A stretch of DNA of 64,000 nucleotides from NCBI GenBank assembly GCA_016192455.1, contig JACPUC010000026.1, positions 1 through 64,000 of the forward strand, given 5' to 3'. Position numbers and translations under genes: made by a program. The notes below the pieces were generated by a model. It was given only the letters and a program-made list of their open reading frames with translations. It ran no database searches and was not told where the DNA came from. Shown here in pieces: positions 32,306-42,028 of this stretch. How positions within the stretch are numbered: position 1 is the stretch's first letter; every line of letters begins with the position of its first letter. The stretch is from Candidatus Tectimicrobiota bacterium (GTDB lineage: Bacteria; JACPUC01).

Positions 32306-34860
32306 TCATCACGGCGCTCGACATCGATGGCTTCGGCTGCCTCCTGAAGCGCAGCTTCACGTTCGGCCCCGGCCTCAATCTCGTGCACGGCCCGAACGAG
32401 AGCGGTAAGTCAACCCTGCAGGCGTGCATCGGCGCGCTCCTCTACGGCTTGAAACGGGTCGACACCAAGGTGACCAAGTACGAGGATGCCTACGAGCGCT
32501 TCCTGCCCTGGAATGCCGAGGTTCGCTACGGCGCCCGCCTGCAGTATGAGCTGGCGCAGGGAAGCCGCTTCGAGGTGTTCCGCGTCTTCACGCAGGAGCG
32601 CGAGGAGTGTCTCCTCACCGATCTCCAGAGCGGCCGCAACGTGACCTCCTCGTTCAAGGTGGCCAAAAACCGCGAGCGCCTCTTCGCGCAGGACCACCTC
32701 GGCGTCTCGAAGACGGTCTTCCTTTCCACGGCGTTCATCACCCAGACCTCGCTGCGACGGATCGGCGAGGAGAATGCAGGGACGCACCTCCTCGACAAGC
32801 TCCAGCGCATCGCCGGGGACAGCACCGCGAGCAGCGAGCTGCGGCGCGCCCAGCAGCGCCTGCAGAAAGCCCTTGACGACATCGGCACCGAGCGGACCTG
32901 GGTGCGCGGCCTGGGGGCGGCGCAGGATCGGCAGGCGGCGCTCGAGAAGGAGCTGGACGAGCTGCGGCGGCGCCGCGACGCGCTGGCGGTCGATCAGCAG
33001 CGGCGCGACGGGCTACGCGGCTCGCTGACAACACTGCAGCGCCAGGCCCGGGAGAATCGGGGTGAACAGGAACGCCGACGCGCCGCCCTGGCGCTGAAAC
33101 GCTGCCGGCAAGCACTTGAACACCAGCGGCAGCGCGACAACCTGACGGAGGAGATCAACGGGCTTCGGAGCGTCGAAGGGTTCCCAGCTCACCGGCGCGA
33201 TTTGATCCGCGAGCGCCGGCAGCACCTCGCCCACCTCGCCGAGGAGCAGCGCCGCGCGGAGGAGCAGCTAACTGCGGCACGCGAGACCGTCGAAGCAAGC
33301 GCGCGCGAGCTCGGCGCCTACCCCGGCTTCGAGCAGCTCCCCGAGGACGCCTCCCAGCGGCTCGCCAACCTGCAAGGGCAGTGGGAGTCACAGGCGGACA
33401 ACGTCGAGAAGCTGCCGCGCGCCATTCCCGCCAATGGGGAGGTGCGCGAGGCTCTCCTGCATCGGGCGGCGCGCTGCGAGTGGCAGCGGAAGACGGCTCG
33501 GCGCCGGCAGGTGCGCTGGCGGATGCGCGGCGCCACCGCGGGTCTGCTGATGCTTATCTGCCTTGCCCTCCCTGTCGTCATGGCGGCCAAGTTCGAGCTG
33601 TGGATGGTGCTGGCAAGCCTGTTCGCGCTCATCACGGGCCTCGCCCTCCTCACCGCGCGCGGCGCCGGCGTCGAAGCGAGCCGCAACGGCGCGGCGCTGC
33701 AACAGCTCCAGGAGTGGCTTGCGATCGTGGAGCGGTTGGACGCCTGCCTCGGCCAGTTCACGACCCTCACGGCGCCGCTCGGCCGTGAGGTAACGTATCG
33801 AACCTTCGCAGTCGAGGCCACAACCCTCATCGAGCGCCTGAAGGAGTACGAGGCTCGGCGGCGGGCGCAGCGTGATGCCGAGAAGGAGGCGCAGCGCCTG
33901 CGGGGCGAGGTAGAGCGGCTCGACGAGGAGATGCAGAAGGTTCAAGGAGTGCTCACGGCCTTCCTCCAGGAGGCCGGCGTCACGACGGTTGCGGAGTTTG
34001 AGGAAGGAGCCGAGCGTGCCGGCAGGCGCGAACACCTGCAACGGCAACTCACGACCGAGGAGAACCTGCTGGCGGAGTCGCTGGGGAACGAGGACCTGGA
34101 GACCCTGCGCGCGCGGGCCACGGCGGTTCCCGTGGAGCTCCTCGACGGCATCCTCGCAAACTCGCCGCAGCTCTCCCAGGCCGACATCGAGGCCGGCGAG
34201 GCGGCGTGCCGCAATGTCGATGGCGAGGTTGCCGGCGTGCAGGCCGAGCTGCAAGGCATCGAGGGAGAAATCCGGCGGGCGCTCGAGGGCTGCCGCGACC
34301 TGGCGGTCGTCGAGGAAGAGCTGCAGGAGGCGGCGGCGGAGGTAGCGCGCCTGACCTTCAACCGCCAGGCCCTGGAGGTGGCCAAGGGTGCGATGCAGGC
34401 CGCGGCGGACGAGTTCCACGGCCGCATCCAGCCCGAGCTGCAGCGCGCCGTCGGCAGGCTGGCGCAGCGCAGCACGCGGGGTCGCTACTCCGACCTCCTC
34501 GTGGGGGACGACGATTTCCAGCTCCAGGTGCGGGCGCCCGAGCGTGGCAGCTACGTGCCCAGCGACTGGCTCAGCTCCGGCACGGCGGACCTCCTGCCGC
34601 TGCTGCTGCGGCTCGCCCTCGTCGAGGTCTTCGCCCGCGAGGGAGAACCGCTCCCCATCTTCCTTGACGAGGTGTGCGTGAACCTTGACCCGCAACGCTT
34701 CGACGCCTGCCTCGAACTCCTTCTGGAGACGGCGCGGCGGCACCAGCTCTTCTACCTCACCTGCCACGAGGAGCACGCCAAGCGGCTGGCGCCCCTCGCG
34801 GCCACGACCACCGCGCTTGAAGCTCCGCCCGCGGCAGAGCCGAAGAGCGTGCGAGGATGA
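32302..34860 (+). CDS. YhaN-like SMC/Rad50-type ATPase with membrane segments
   Basis: 852 residues. Walker A is GPNESGKSTLQA (about residue 36) in an N-terminal SbcC/Rad50-like half domain, and the C-terminal half has FLDEVCVNLDPQRFD (Walker B/D-loop). Between them lie long charged coiled coils (about 190-390 and 480-720) interrupted near residues 409-450 by two hydrophobic segments (AGLLMLICLALPVVMAA and MVLASLFALITGLALL). B. subtilis YhaN shares this unusual membrane hairpin in the coil, distinguishing it from SbcC, whose coil tip carries a zinc hook. It overlaps both the upstream nuclease gene and the downstream PaaK-like gene by four bases. Confidence 0.88.
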   Translation: MIITALDIDGFGCLLKRSFTFGPGLNLVHGPNESGKSTLQACIGALLYGLKRVDTKVTKYEDAYERFLPWNAEVRYGARLQYELAQGSRFEVFRVFTQEREECLLTDLQSGRNVTSSFKVAKNRERLFAQDHLGVSKTVFLSTAFITQTSLRRIGEENAGTHLLDKLQRIAGDSTASSELRRAQQRLQKALDDIGTERTWVRGLGAAQDRQAALEKELDELRRRRDALAVDQQRRDGLRGSLTTLQRQARENRGEQERRRAALALKRCRQALEHQRQRDNLTEEINGLRSVEGFPAHRRDLIRERRQHLAHLAEEQRRAEEQLTAARETVEASARELGAYPGFEQLPEDASQRLANLQGQWESQADNVEKLPRAIPANGEVREALLHRAARCEWQRKTARRRQVRWRMRGATAGLLMLICLALPVVMAAKFELWMVLASLFALITGLALLTARGAGVEASRNGAALQQLQEWLAIVERLDACLGQFTTLTAPLGREVTYRTFAVEATTLIERLKEYEARRRAQRDAEKEAQRLRGEVERLDEEMQKVQGVLTAFLQEAGVTTVAEFEEGAERAGRREHLQRQLTTEENLLAESLGNEDLETLRARATAVPVELLDGILANSPQLSQADIEAGEAACRNVDGEVAGVQAELQGIEGEIRRALEGCRDLAVVEEELQEAAAEVARLTFNRQALEVAKGAMQAAADEFHGRIQPELQRAVGRLAQRSTRGRYSDLLVGDDDFQLQVRAPERGSYVPSDWLSSGTADLLPLLLRLALVEVFAREGEPLPIFLDEVCVNLDPQRFDACLELLLETARRHQLFYLTCHEEHAKRLAPLAATTTALEAPPAAEPKSVRG

Positions 34861-35963
34861 CGCAGGTGCAGCTCCCACCAGCAGCCGACCAGAGGAGCGC
34901 GCGCGACGGGGCCCCGCTGCGCGCCCGCCAACTGCTGAAGCTGCGCCGCCAGCTCCTCTACCTGCAAAACCACTCCCCCGTCTATCGGCCCCTCCTGGAG
35001 CGCGCCGGCCTGAGCTGGAGGACGCTCGATGACGTGGAGGAGCTGCGCCGGCTGCCGCTGACGACCTTCGAGGATCTGCGCGCCCGCCAGCTTGCGGCGC
35101 CATCCCCGGACGCGGCCGCCTCCGGCGTGAGCATCGCGGCGGTCCCCACGCCTCTGCCGACCGGCGACCTGACCACCTGCCCGGCGGAGCGCGTGCGGCG
35201 CATCTACCCCGCGCCGCTGCCGGCAGGCGGGAGCTGCTTCTTCGGCGTCAGCGACCGCGACCTGAGCCTCTGGGTGCGCCTCGCCAGGGAGGCGCTGCTG
35301 GACCGGGGGATGCGGCAGGGAGAGCGCGTCCTGCACCTGGCGCTGTCGCGCCATGCCGCCCTTGACGCGGCGCTCCTCGCCCTCGAGGAGATCGGGGCGG
35401 TCGGCATTCTTGCCAACCTGGAGGAGATGTCCAGCCTGGTCGAGGAGGGTCGGCTAGACGCCGTGTGCGCGCCGGTCTCCTGCGCAATGCAGGTGGAAGA
35501 GGCGCTGCGCTCCTGTGAAGTGAAGCGGGGCGGGGCGCGCCTGGCCCGCTACTACGTCGGCGACCTGGGAGACCCAGCCGCGTGGCCGGGCGAGGATGAG
35601 CCGTGGGGCAGCAAGGAGCGCCGCGACCAGGCTGCGAAGCGCGCCGACACCGCCGGGCACGCCGGGGCGGCGCTGCTCGTCGGCGTGCCGGGCATCGCGC
35701 CGGTGCTCTTGGCAAGCTGCCCCAACCACGCCGGCTTTCATGAGGACGCCGGTGAGTACTGCTTCAGCGAGATCATCAACCCCGAGAGCGGCGAGGCGCT
35801 GCCGTGGCAGGACGGCAGCCGCGGCGAGCTCGTCCTCACGCCGCTGGAGCGCGAATGCACGCCGCTGCTGCGCCTGCGCACGGGCGTCGTCGTGCAGCTC
35901 CACACCGGCCCCTGCGCCTGCGGGCGGTCGAGCGTCCGTCTGGCGCCGGCCGATGTTTCCTGA
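34857..35963 (+). CDS. PaaK-like adenylate-forming family protein with degenerate active site
   Basis: 368 residues related to phenylacetate-CoA ligases: an N-terminal LLYLQNHSPVYRPLLERAGL and LPLTTFEDLRA, a mid-region WVRLAREALLDRGMRQGERV, and near the C-terminus RGELVLTPLERECTPLLRLRTG followed by TGPCACGRSSVRL. The ATP-binding SSGTTGKPT loop expected after RVRRIY is replaced by PLPAGGSCFFG. The catalytic Asp of RTGDL is Val. The protein is also shorter than the usual 430 residues. It is therefore probably not an active ligase, yet it is kept in frame and coupled (ATGA) to the YhaN gene. A regulatory or structural role is possible. Confidence 0.75.
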   Translation: MTQVQLPPAADQRSARDGAPLRARQLLKLRRQLLYLQNHSPVYRPLLERAGLSWRTLDDVEELRRLPLTTFEDLRARQLAAPSPDAAASGVSIAAVPTPLPTGDLTTCPAERVRRIYPAPLPAGGSCFFGVSDRDLSLWVRLAREALLDRGMRQGERVLHLALSRHAALDAALLALEEIGAVGILANLEEMSSLVEEGRLDAVCAPVSCAMQVEEALRSCEVKRGGARLARYYVGDLGDPAAWPGEDEPWGSKERRDQAAKRADTAGHAGAALLVGVPGIAPVLLASCPNHAGFHEDAGEYCFSEIINPESGEALPWQDGSRGELVLTPLERECTPLLRLRTGVVVQLHTGPCACGRSSVRLAPADVS

Positions 35964-36038
35964 AGGCGCCGCCGGACGCGCGGGCAGGCGGACCTTCACG
36001 GGGCGGTGCGCGTGCTGCGGAGTGACGGGAGAGGCGTG

Positions 36039-37133
36039 ATGCGGATGGCGCGCGCGGCGGTGCTCGAGGAGTACGGGCGGCTGGTGCTGCGGTCCTTCCC
36101 CGTTCCCGACCCCGGCCCCGAAGAGGCGCTGCTGCGCGTCGAGCTGGCGGGCGTCTGCGGCACCGACCCAAAGGTCTTTCACGGCCAGCTTTGCCAGGCG
36201 GAGCTACCGATCATCCTGGGGCACGAGATTCTCGGCCGCATCGAGGCGATCGGCGAGGCGGCGGCGGAGCGCACCGGCGTCGGTGTCGGCGACCGCGTCA
36301 CCGTCGAGGCAAGCGTCGGCTGCGGCGCCTGCGCACTCTGCCGGCGGGGCGCGCCGCGCTTCTGCCGCCGGGTCATCGACTACGGGGTCAGGATCTCCGC
36401 CGCCCGCCCGCCGCACCTCCTGGGGGCCTTCGCGGAGTACCTCTTCCTGCTGCCCCACACCAGCATGCACAAGATTCCCGACGACCTCCCCGCCCGCGGC
36501 GCCGTGATGCTGAACGCGGTGCTGTCGAACGGCATCCAGTGGGTGAAGCTGCAGGGAGGCGCGCGGCCCGGTGACGCGGTGGTGATTCAGGGGGCCGGCC
36601 AGCAGGCGCTGGCGTGCACCATCGCCGCGAAGGAGTGCGGCGCCGCGCCGATTGTCGTGTGCGGGCTGCGCCGCGATGCGGAACGCCTGGCTTTGGCGCG
36701 GGAGTTCGGGGCGGACGCCACGGTCATTGCCGAGGAGGAGAACCTGGCGGGCCTCGTCGCCGACCTCACGCATGGCGAAGGGGCGGACCTGGTGGTGGAG
36801 GTGACCGGCGACCCTGCCGCCCTCGCCGCCGCCCTCCACCTCCTGCGCCCGCAGGGAACCCTGGTGCACGCCGGCGTCACCGGCGACGGCGTCCTCACGC
36901 AGCTTCCCCTCGATGTCGTCCTCTTCAAGGAGCTGCGCATTCAGGGCGTCTTCAGCAAGGGAAGCGAGGCGATCCTGGCGGCGATCGACCTCCTCGCCAG
37001 CCGCAGGTATGCCGTCGAGCGCATGATCAGCCGCGTCTACCCGCTGGCGGAGGCCGAGACCGCCGTGCGCGCGGCCGGCAACGAGCTGCCGGATTTCTAC
37101 CCGATCAAGGTGGCGGTTGATCCGTGGTTGTAA
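36039..37133 (+). CDS. Zinc-dependent alcohol dehydrogenase family (MDR) enzyme
   Basis: 364 residues. Catalytic zinc ligands are in ELAGVCGTDPKVFHG and LGHEILGRIEAIG (GHE motif), and the structural zinc lobe is VEASVGCGACALCRRGAPRFC with four Cys. The NAD(P)-binding fold is VVIQGAGQQALACTIAAKECG, where the usual GxGxxG reads GAGQQA. Threonine-dehydrogenase-like and sorbitol-dehydrogenase-like enzymes share this pattern; substrate is unknown. The ATG at 36039 follows GGGAGAGG; the track's GTG at 36006 does not. It is the last gene of the plus-strand run beginning with the YhaO gene. Confidence 0.9.
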   Translation: MRMARAAVLEEYGRLVLRSFPVPDPGPEEALLRVELAGVCGTDPKVFHGQLCQAELPIILGHEILGRIEAIGEAAAERTGVGVGDRVTVEASVGCGACALCRRGAPRFCRRVIDYGVRISAARPPHLLGAFAEYLFLLPHTSMHKIPDDLPARGAVMLNAVLSNGIQWVKLQGGARPGDAVVIQGAGQQALACTIAAKECGAAPIVVCGLRRDAERLALAREFGADATVIAEEENLAGLVADLTHGEGADLVVEVTGDPAALAAALHLLRPQGTLVHAGVTGDGVLTQLPLDVVLFKELRIQGVFSKGSEAILAAIDLLASRRYAVERMISRVYPLAEAETAVRAAGNELPDFYPIKVAVDPWL

Positions 37134-37256
37134 CGGCTGCGGCACGCGGGAGGTCGGCGGCGCACGGCCGCGCTGCATGGCTGCGCAGCCGGGGCGGAGA
37201 ACGGCGCCCGATGCGGCAGGACGACGGGGGGGAAGCCGAAACAGTGATCCGGGAAC

Positions 37257-37725
37257 GAGCGAAAGAGCACCGGAGGAGGTCGTAAGCCGAGTTCTGTGCC
37301 GTGGCGACCCACGGTGATGGTCATTCCTCTGGGACGGCCGTTGCCGACCGCCTCTAGCGACCTACCCGAAGGCATCGGGCGAGCAGCCCTCAAGCGCCTT
37401 CCTATTTGGTCTTGCTCCGGGTGGGGTTTGCCGAGCTACCGGTGTCGCCACCGGTACTGGTGAGCTCTTACCTCACCGTTTCACCCTTGCCTGCCAACCG
37501 CGCCGCGACGCTGATCTTGCGATCAGTCGCCCCGTGCGCCTCCGAAGAGTCGCACGAGGCTTGACGTCGCAGGGCGTGCATCGGCGGTCTGTTCTCTGTG
37601 GCACTTTCCTTAGGGTCGCCCCCACTGGGTGTTACCCAGCACCCTGCTCTGTGGAGCTCGGACTTTCCTCCCGCGCCCGAGCCGGGCGCGAGCGACCATC
37701 TGGCCTGCTCCGGTGCTTTCCGCTC
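37257..37725 (-). ncRNA. rnpB: RNase P RNA, bacterial type A-like
   Basis: The minus strand carries the universal landmarks of the catalytic RNA of RNase P: GGAGGAAAGTCCGAGCTCC near the 5' end, CAGGGTGCTGGGTAACACCCAGTGGGGGCGACC, AAGGAAAGTGCCACAGA, and at the 3' end CAGAACTCGGCTTACGACC. The ends are set by a long P1 helix: GAGCGGAAAGCACCGGAG at the 5' side pairs with CTCCGGTGCTCTTTCGCTC at the 3' side. At about 469 bases it is somewhat longer than common type A RNAs. ORFs listed across it are spurious. Confidence 0.95.
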
Positions 37726-37913
37726 TCAGCCTCCTCTCCATGTCTGCTGAAGCAACCACCACTGGCTTGCCGACGCCGACCCAGGCGCGGCCTTCCGCTC
37801 CCTCAAGTAAAGATGGTCACCCTCCCAGCCGACCGCCACCCCGGAGGCGCGGGCGCCCTCCACCCCGTCGCCAGGGCGCGAGCTTTTCGGTCGCCGCCCG
37901 GCGCCCTGCCACG

Positions 37914-38624
37914 CTATGAAGCCCGCTCGTCGATGGCGCGATTCGCCAGGGCATCGGCGTGCGAGTTCTCCCAGCGCCGCACGTGGCGGATGTGGAAGCT
38001 CCGGAACTTCGCGGCCAGCTTGACCGCACGCTCGTAAAGCGGCCGCAGCTTCGCATTCTTCACCCGGTAGATGCCGTTCATCTGGTGACAGAGGAGCTCC
38101 GAGTCGCTGCGCACCTCGAGGCGAGCCACGCCGCGCTCAAGCGCCGCTTCAAGTCCATCCAGGAGCGCCTGGTACTCGGCGATGTTATTCGTCGCCCTTC
38201 CCAGGTAGCGGCAGTGCTCGTGCGCCACGAGGCCGGAGGGATCGAAGAGGACGGCGCCGCTGCCGGCCGGCCCCGGATTGCCGCGCGACGCGCCATCGGT
38301 GTGGAGCGTGTAGACGAGGCGGCGATCGAGGCGCGCGGGCGCGCTCTGCCGTTCCGGCGAGCGCGGCGACGCCTCGGAGACATCGCCACGCGTGCCGGCT
38401 GGCTGCCTTTCGCCCCCTGCCGTTCCTTCCCCCGCGCCGCTCTTGGGGGGCTTCCAGCGTCCGGCGGTTGCCGCGGCTTGGCGCAGCACCTGCCGCAGAT
38501 CGGCCTTCGAAAGCTCAGGGAACGCCGCCAGGACCGGCGCCACCTCCAACTCCTCGGCGAGCATCGCCAGGGCACGCTGCGCCAGCTTCGGATCAAGGCT
38601 ACGCGTCGCCAAGGAGACCCCCAA
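37914..38624 (-). CDS. rnhA: Ribonuclease HI with N-terminal extension
   Basis: 236 residues; the C-terminal 135 form the RNase H domain. Catalytic acidic residues lie in YTLHTDGASRGNPGPAGSGA (first Asp), NNIAEYQALLDGL (Glu), LEVRSDSELL (Asp) and NSHADALANRAID (last Asp). This short form, with no basic protrusion, resembles archaeal/actinobacterial-type RNase HI. The first 100 residues form a helical head plus a Pro/Gly/Ser linker. It degrades RNA in RNA-DNA hybrids. The start is uncertain (TTG 38624 or TTG 38612; GGGGG precedes the latter). It follows the zinc-ribbon gene on the same strand by 64 bases. Confidence 0.9.
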   Translation of the reverse strand: MGVSLATRSLDPKLAQRALAMLAEELEVAPVLAAFPELSKADLRQVLRQAAATAGRWKPPKSGAGEGTAGGERQPAGTRGDVSEASPRSPERQSAPARLDRRLVYTLHTDGASRGNPGPAGSGAVLFDPSGLVAHEHCRYLGRATNNIAEYQALLDGLEAALERGVARLEVRSDSELLCHQMNGIYRVKNAKLRPLYERAVKLAAKFRSFHIRHVRRWENSHADALANRAIDERAS

Positions 38625-38688
38625 GCACTAGAGAGAAGAACAGCGTCACATGCGGCCGCCACGCCGTCGGCAGGCAGTTGCCCGTTCC

Positions 38689-39414
38689 CTAGGCAGGGCC
38701 GGAAGGCTGCGGCTCCCGGTAGTAAAGGATGCGGCTGCAGTGGGGGCAGGTGGCGAGGCTGTTGTTGTGGCGAATCTCCTGCACGAACTGCGGCGGCAGG
38801 CTCATGTGACAGGCGAGGCAGCGCTCGCCTTCGATCTGCACGACGGTAACGCCTGGACGTTTGGCGCGTATCTTGTCGTAGGTTCGGAGCCACGCCTCCT
38901 CGATCACGGCCAGCAGGGCGGCGCGCTCGGTCTCCGCCCCGGAGGAGGCGGCGGCGAGTCCCGCAAACTCCTCTTGCTTCACCCGCACCTGGCGCTCCAG
39001 GCTCGCGGTGGTGCGCTGCATCTCCTCGCGCAACGCCGCCACTTGCGCCTGCATCTCCTCAACCCGCTCGAGATGCTCGAGAATCTTCGTCTCCAGCTCG
39101 GAGCGATGGTTCTTCAGGTAGTCGATCTCGGCCAGGGTGGCGCGGTACTCCTCGTTGGTCTTGCAGGAGAGCAGGCGTCCCTGGGTCTTCCCCAGGCGCG
39201 CGCCCGCGTCCCGCTCGTCCAACTCGAACTGCCGCAGGGCCTTCTGGGTTGCGGCAAACTCCGCTTCCGCCGCCTGCAAGCGTTGCTGGTGCTCGGCGGC
39301 CTGGCGATGCAGGTGTTCGATCTTCAGGGGAATGTCCACGTGAGCGCGATGCAGTCGCTGCAGACGCTCGTCAACACTCTGGAGCTCAATGAGCTTGGCG
39401 AGATTGATGTCCAT
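38689..39414 (-). CDS. Coiled-coil protein with C-terminal C4 zinc ribbon
   Basis: 241 residues. A long helical coil (about 10-170, with LQSVDERLQRLHRAHVD and many Glu/Arg heptads) precedes a zinc-ribbon domain with two CxxC pairs: CLACHMSLPPQF and CPHCSRILYY. This is the widespread C4-type zinc-ribbon family (DUF164-like), often next to RNase H or Nif3-type genes; it is thought to bind nucleic acid but its exact role is unknown. The ATG at 39414 starts the conserved MDINLAKLIELQSVD segment; the track's extra 44 residues run into the tRNA side and look unreal. Confidence 0.85.
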   Translation of the reverse strand: MDINLAKLIELQSVDERLQRLHRAHVDIPLKIEHLHRQAAEHQQRLQAAEAEFAATQKALRQFELDERDAGARLGKTQGRLLSCKTNEEYRATLAEIDYLKNHRSELETKILEHLERVEEMQAQVAALREEMQRTTASLERQVRVKQEEFAGLAAASSGAETERAALLAVIEEAWLRTYDKIRAKRPGVTVVQIEGERCLACHMSLPPQFVQEIRHNNSLATCPHCSRILYYREPQPSGPA

Positions 39415-39534
39415 GGACAGGCCCTCGGGCGTACATCTCCCCGCTTCGGGCCGGCCATGGCGGCGGGCCCTCAAGTCGGCGGCTGGGGAAAGATGTGGCG
39501 GGGAAAGCGACGCATGTTGGGCTAAGCGTGAACC

Positions 39535-39610
39535 TGGTGGGCCCACCTGGCTTCGAACCAGGGACCAACCGGTTATGAGCCGGTGGCTCTGCCAACTGAG
39601 CTATGGGCCC
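39535..39610 (-). tRNA. tRNA with anticodon CAT (elongator Met or Ile2)
   Basis: The minus strand folds as a full cloverleaf: acceptor GGGCCCA/TGGGCCC, D-arm GCTCAGTTGGCAGAGC, anticodon arm ACCGG-CTCATAA-CCGGT, T-arm CTGGTTCGAAGCCAG, discriminator A and an encoded CCA. The G1-C72 pair and the missing GGG/CCC anticodon-stem pairs rule out the initiator. CAT may serve Met or, if lysidine-modified, Ile (AUA); I cannot decide between them. Confidence 0.95.
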
Positions 39611-39732
39611 GCCGCTCAACGTTCCGCGGCGCCTGAAGGGTCTCACTCGCTCCTCGAGGGGAGCGTTCGGCTCCCGGGCAGCGAACCATCCCCCTCACGG
39701 CCCCCCCGCGGGCCAAGCGCACCCTCCGGCTC

Positions 39733-41511
<1,779 letters not shown>

Positions 41512-42028
41512 GCGTCGCCGACCTCCCCTGGGAAACTCTTGAACATCAGCCCGAGATTCTGCTCCCTCCAGTGCGCTCGGCACTACCCGGCAACAACTTC
41601 AGCACCATGCTCCTCGGCTGCTCACAAAAAAGCGCCTCGACGAAGGAGCTCTCTACCGTCGCCGCCTGCCGCTCGCCACGCAACGACCTCTCTCAGCCGA
41701 TCACCAACCTCGTCAGCCTCCCTCCTCCAAGCGCTCCGGCCGCCGGCGATCTCCCGCCGCGGCAGACCCTCATCATCCCAGTCATCCCAGCCTTCTTCAA
41801 AAAGCCCCGTCCTGCGGCATGAGCGAAGTGCAGCGTCTTCCTGGCGGCTGCTTGCGGCGCGGCTCGAGAACGCCTCTCCCGGGGTGCGCTCGTCTGTCGC
41901 TGCGTGCCAGCGTGAGACGACAGGAGCGGCCCTTGCCCCCCAGGGCGCCGTTCTCCTCCCCGTCCCTTCGCCGGCGCCGGCGCCAGACGTGCATCAACCC
42001 CCGGCGGGGTATTCCGCTGCGCCGGGCG
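41512..42028. other. Intergenic between dnaG and rpoD
   Basis: About 520 bases, presumably holding the rpoD promoter and leader on the minus strand. ORFs such as 41571..41822 and 41819..42307 on the plus strand have no ribosome-binding site or motif and overlap the dnaG end. I found no confident promoter pair or terminator hairpin. Confidence 0.4.

Noticed and set aside
37534-38037. 167-residue plus-strand ORF
   Set aside because: It crosses RNase P RNA and the rnhA end; the RNA landmarks are unmistakable.
39535-39610. Initiator tRNA-fMet
   Set aside because: It has a G1-C72 pair and lacks the three G-C pairs in the anticodon stem that mark the initiator.
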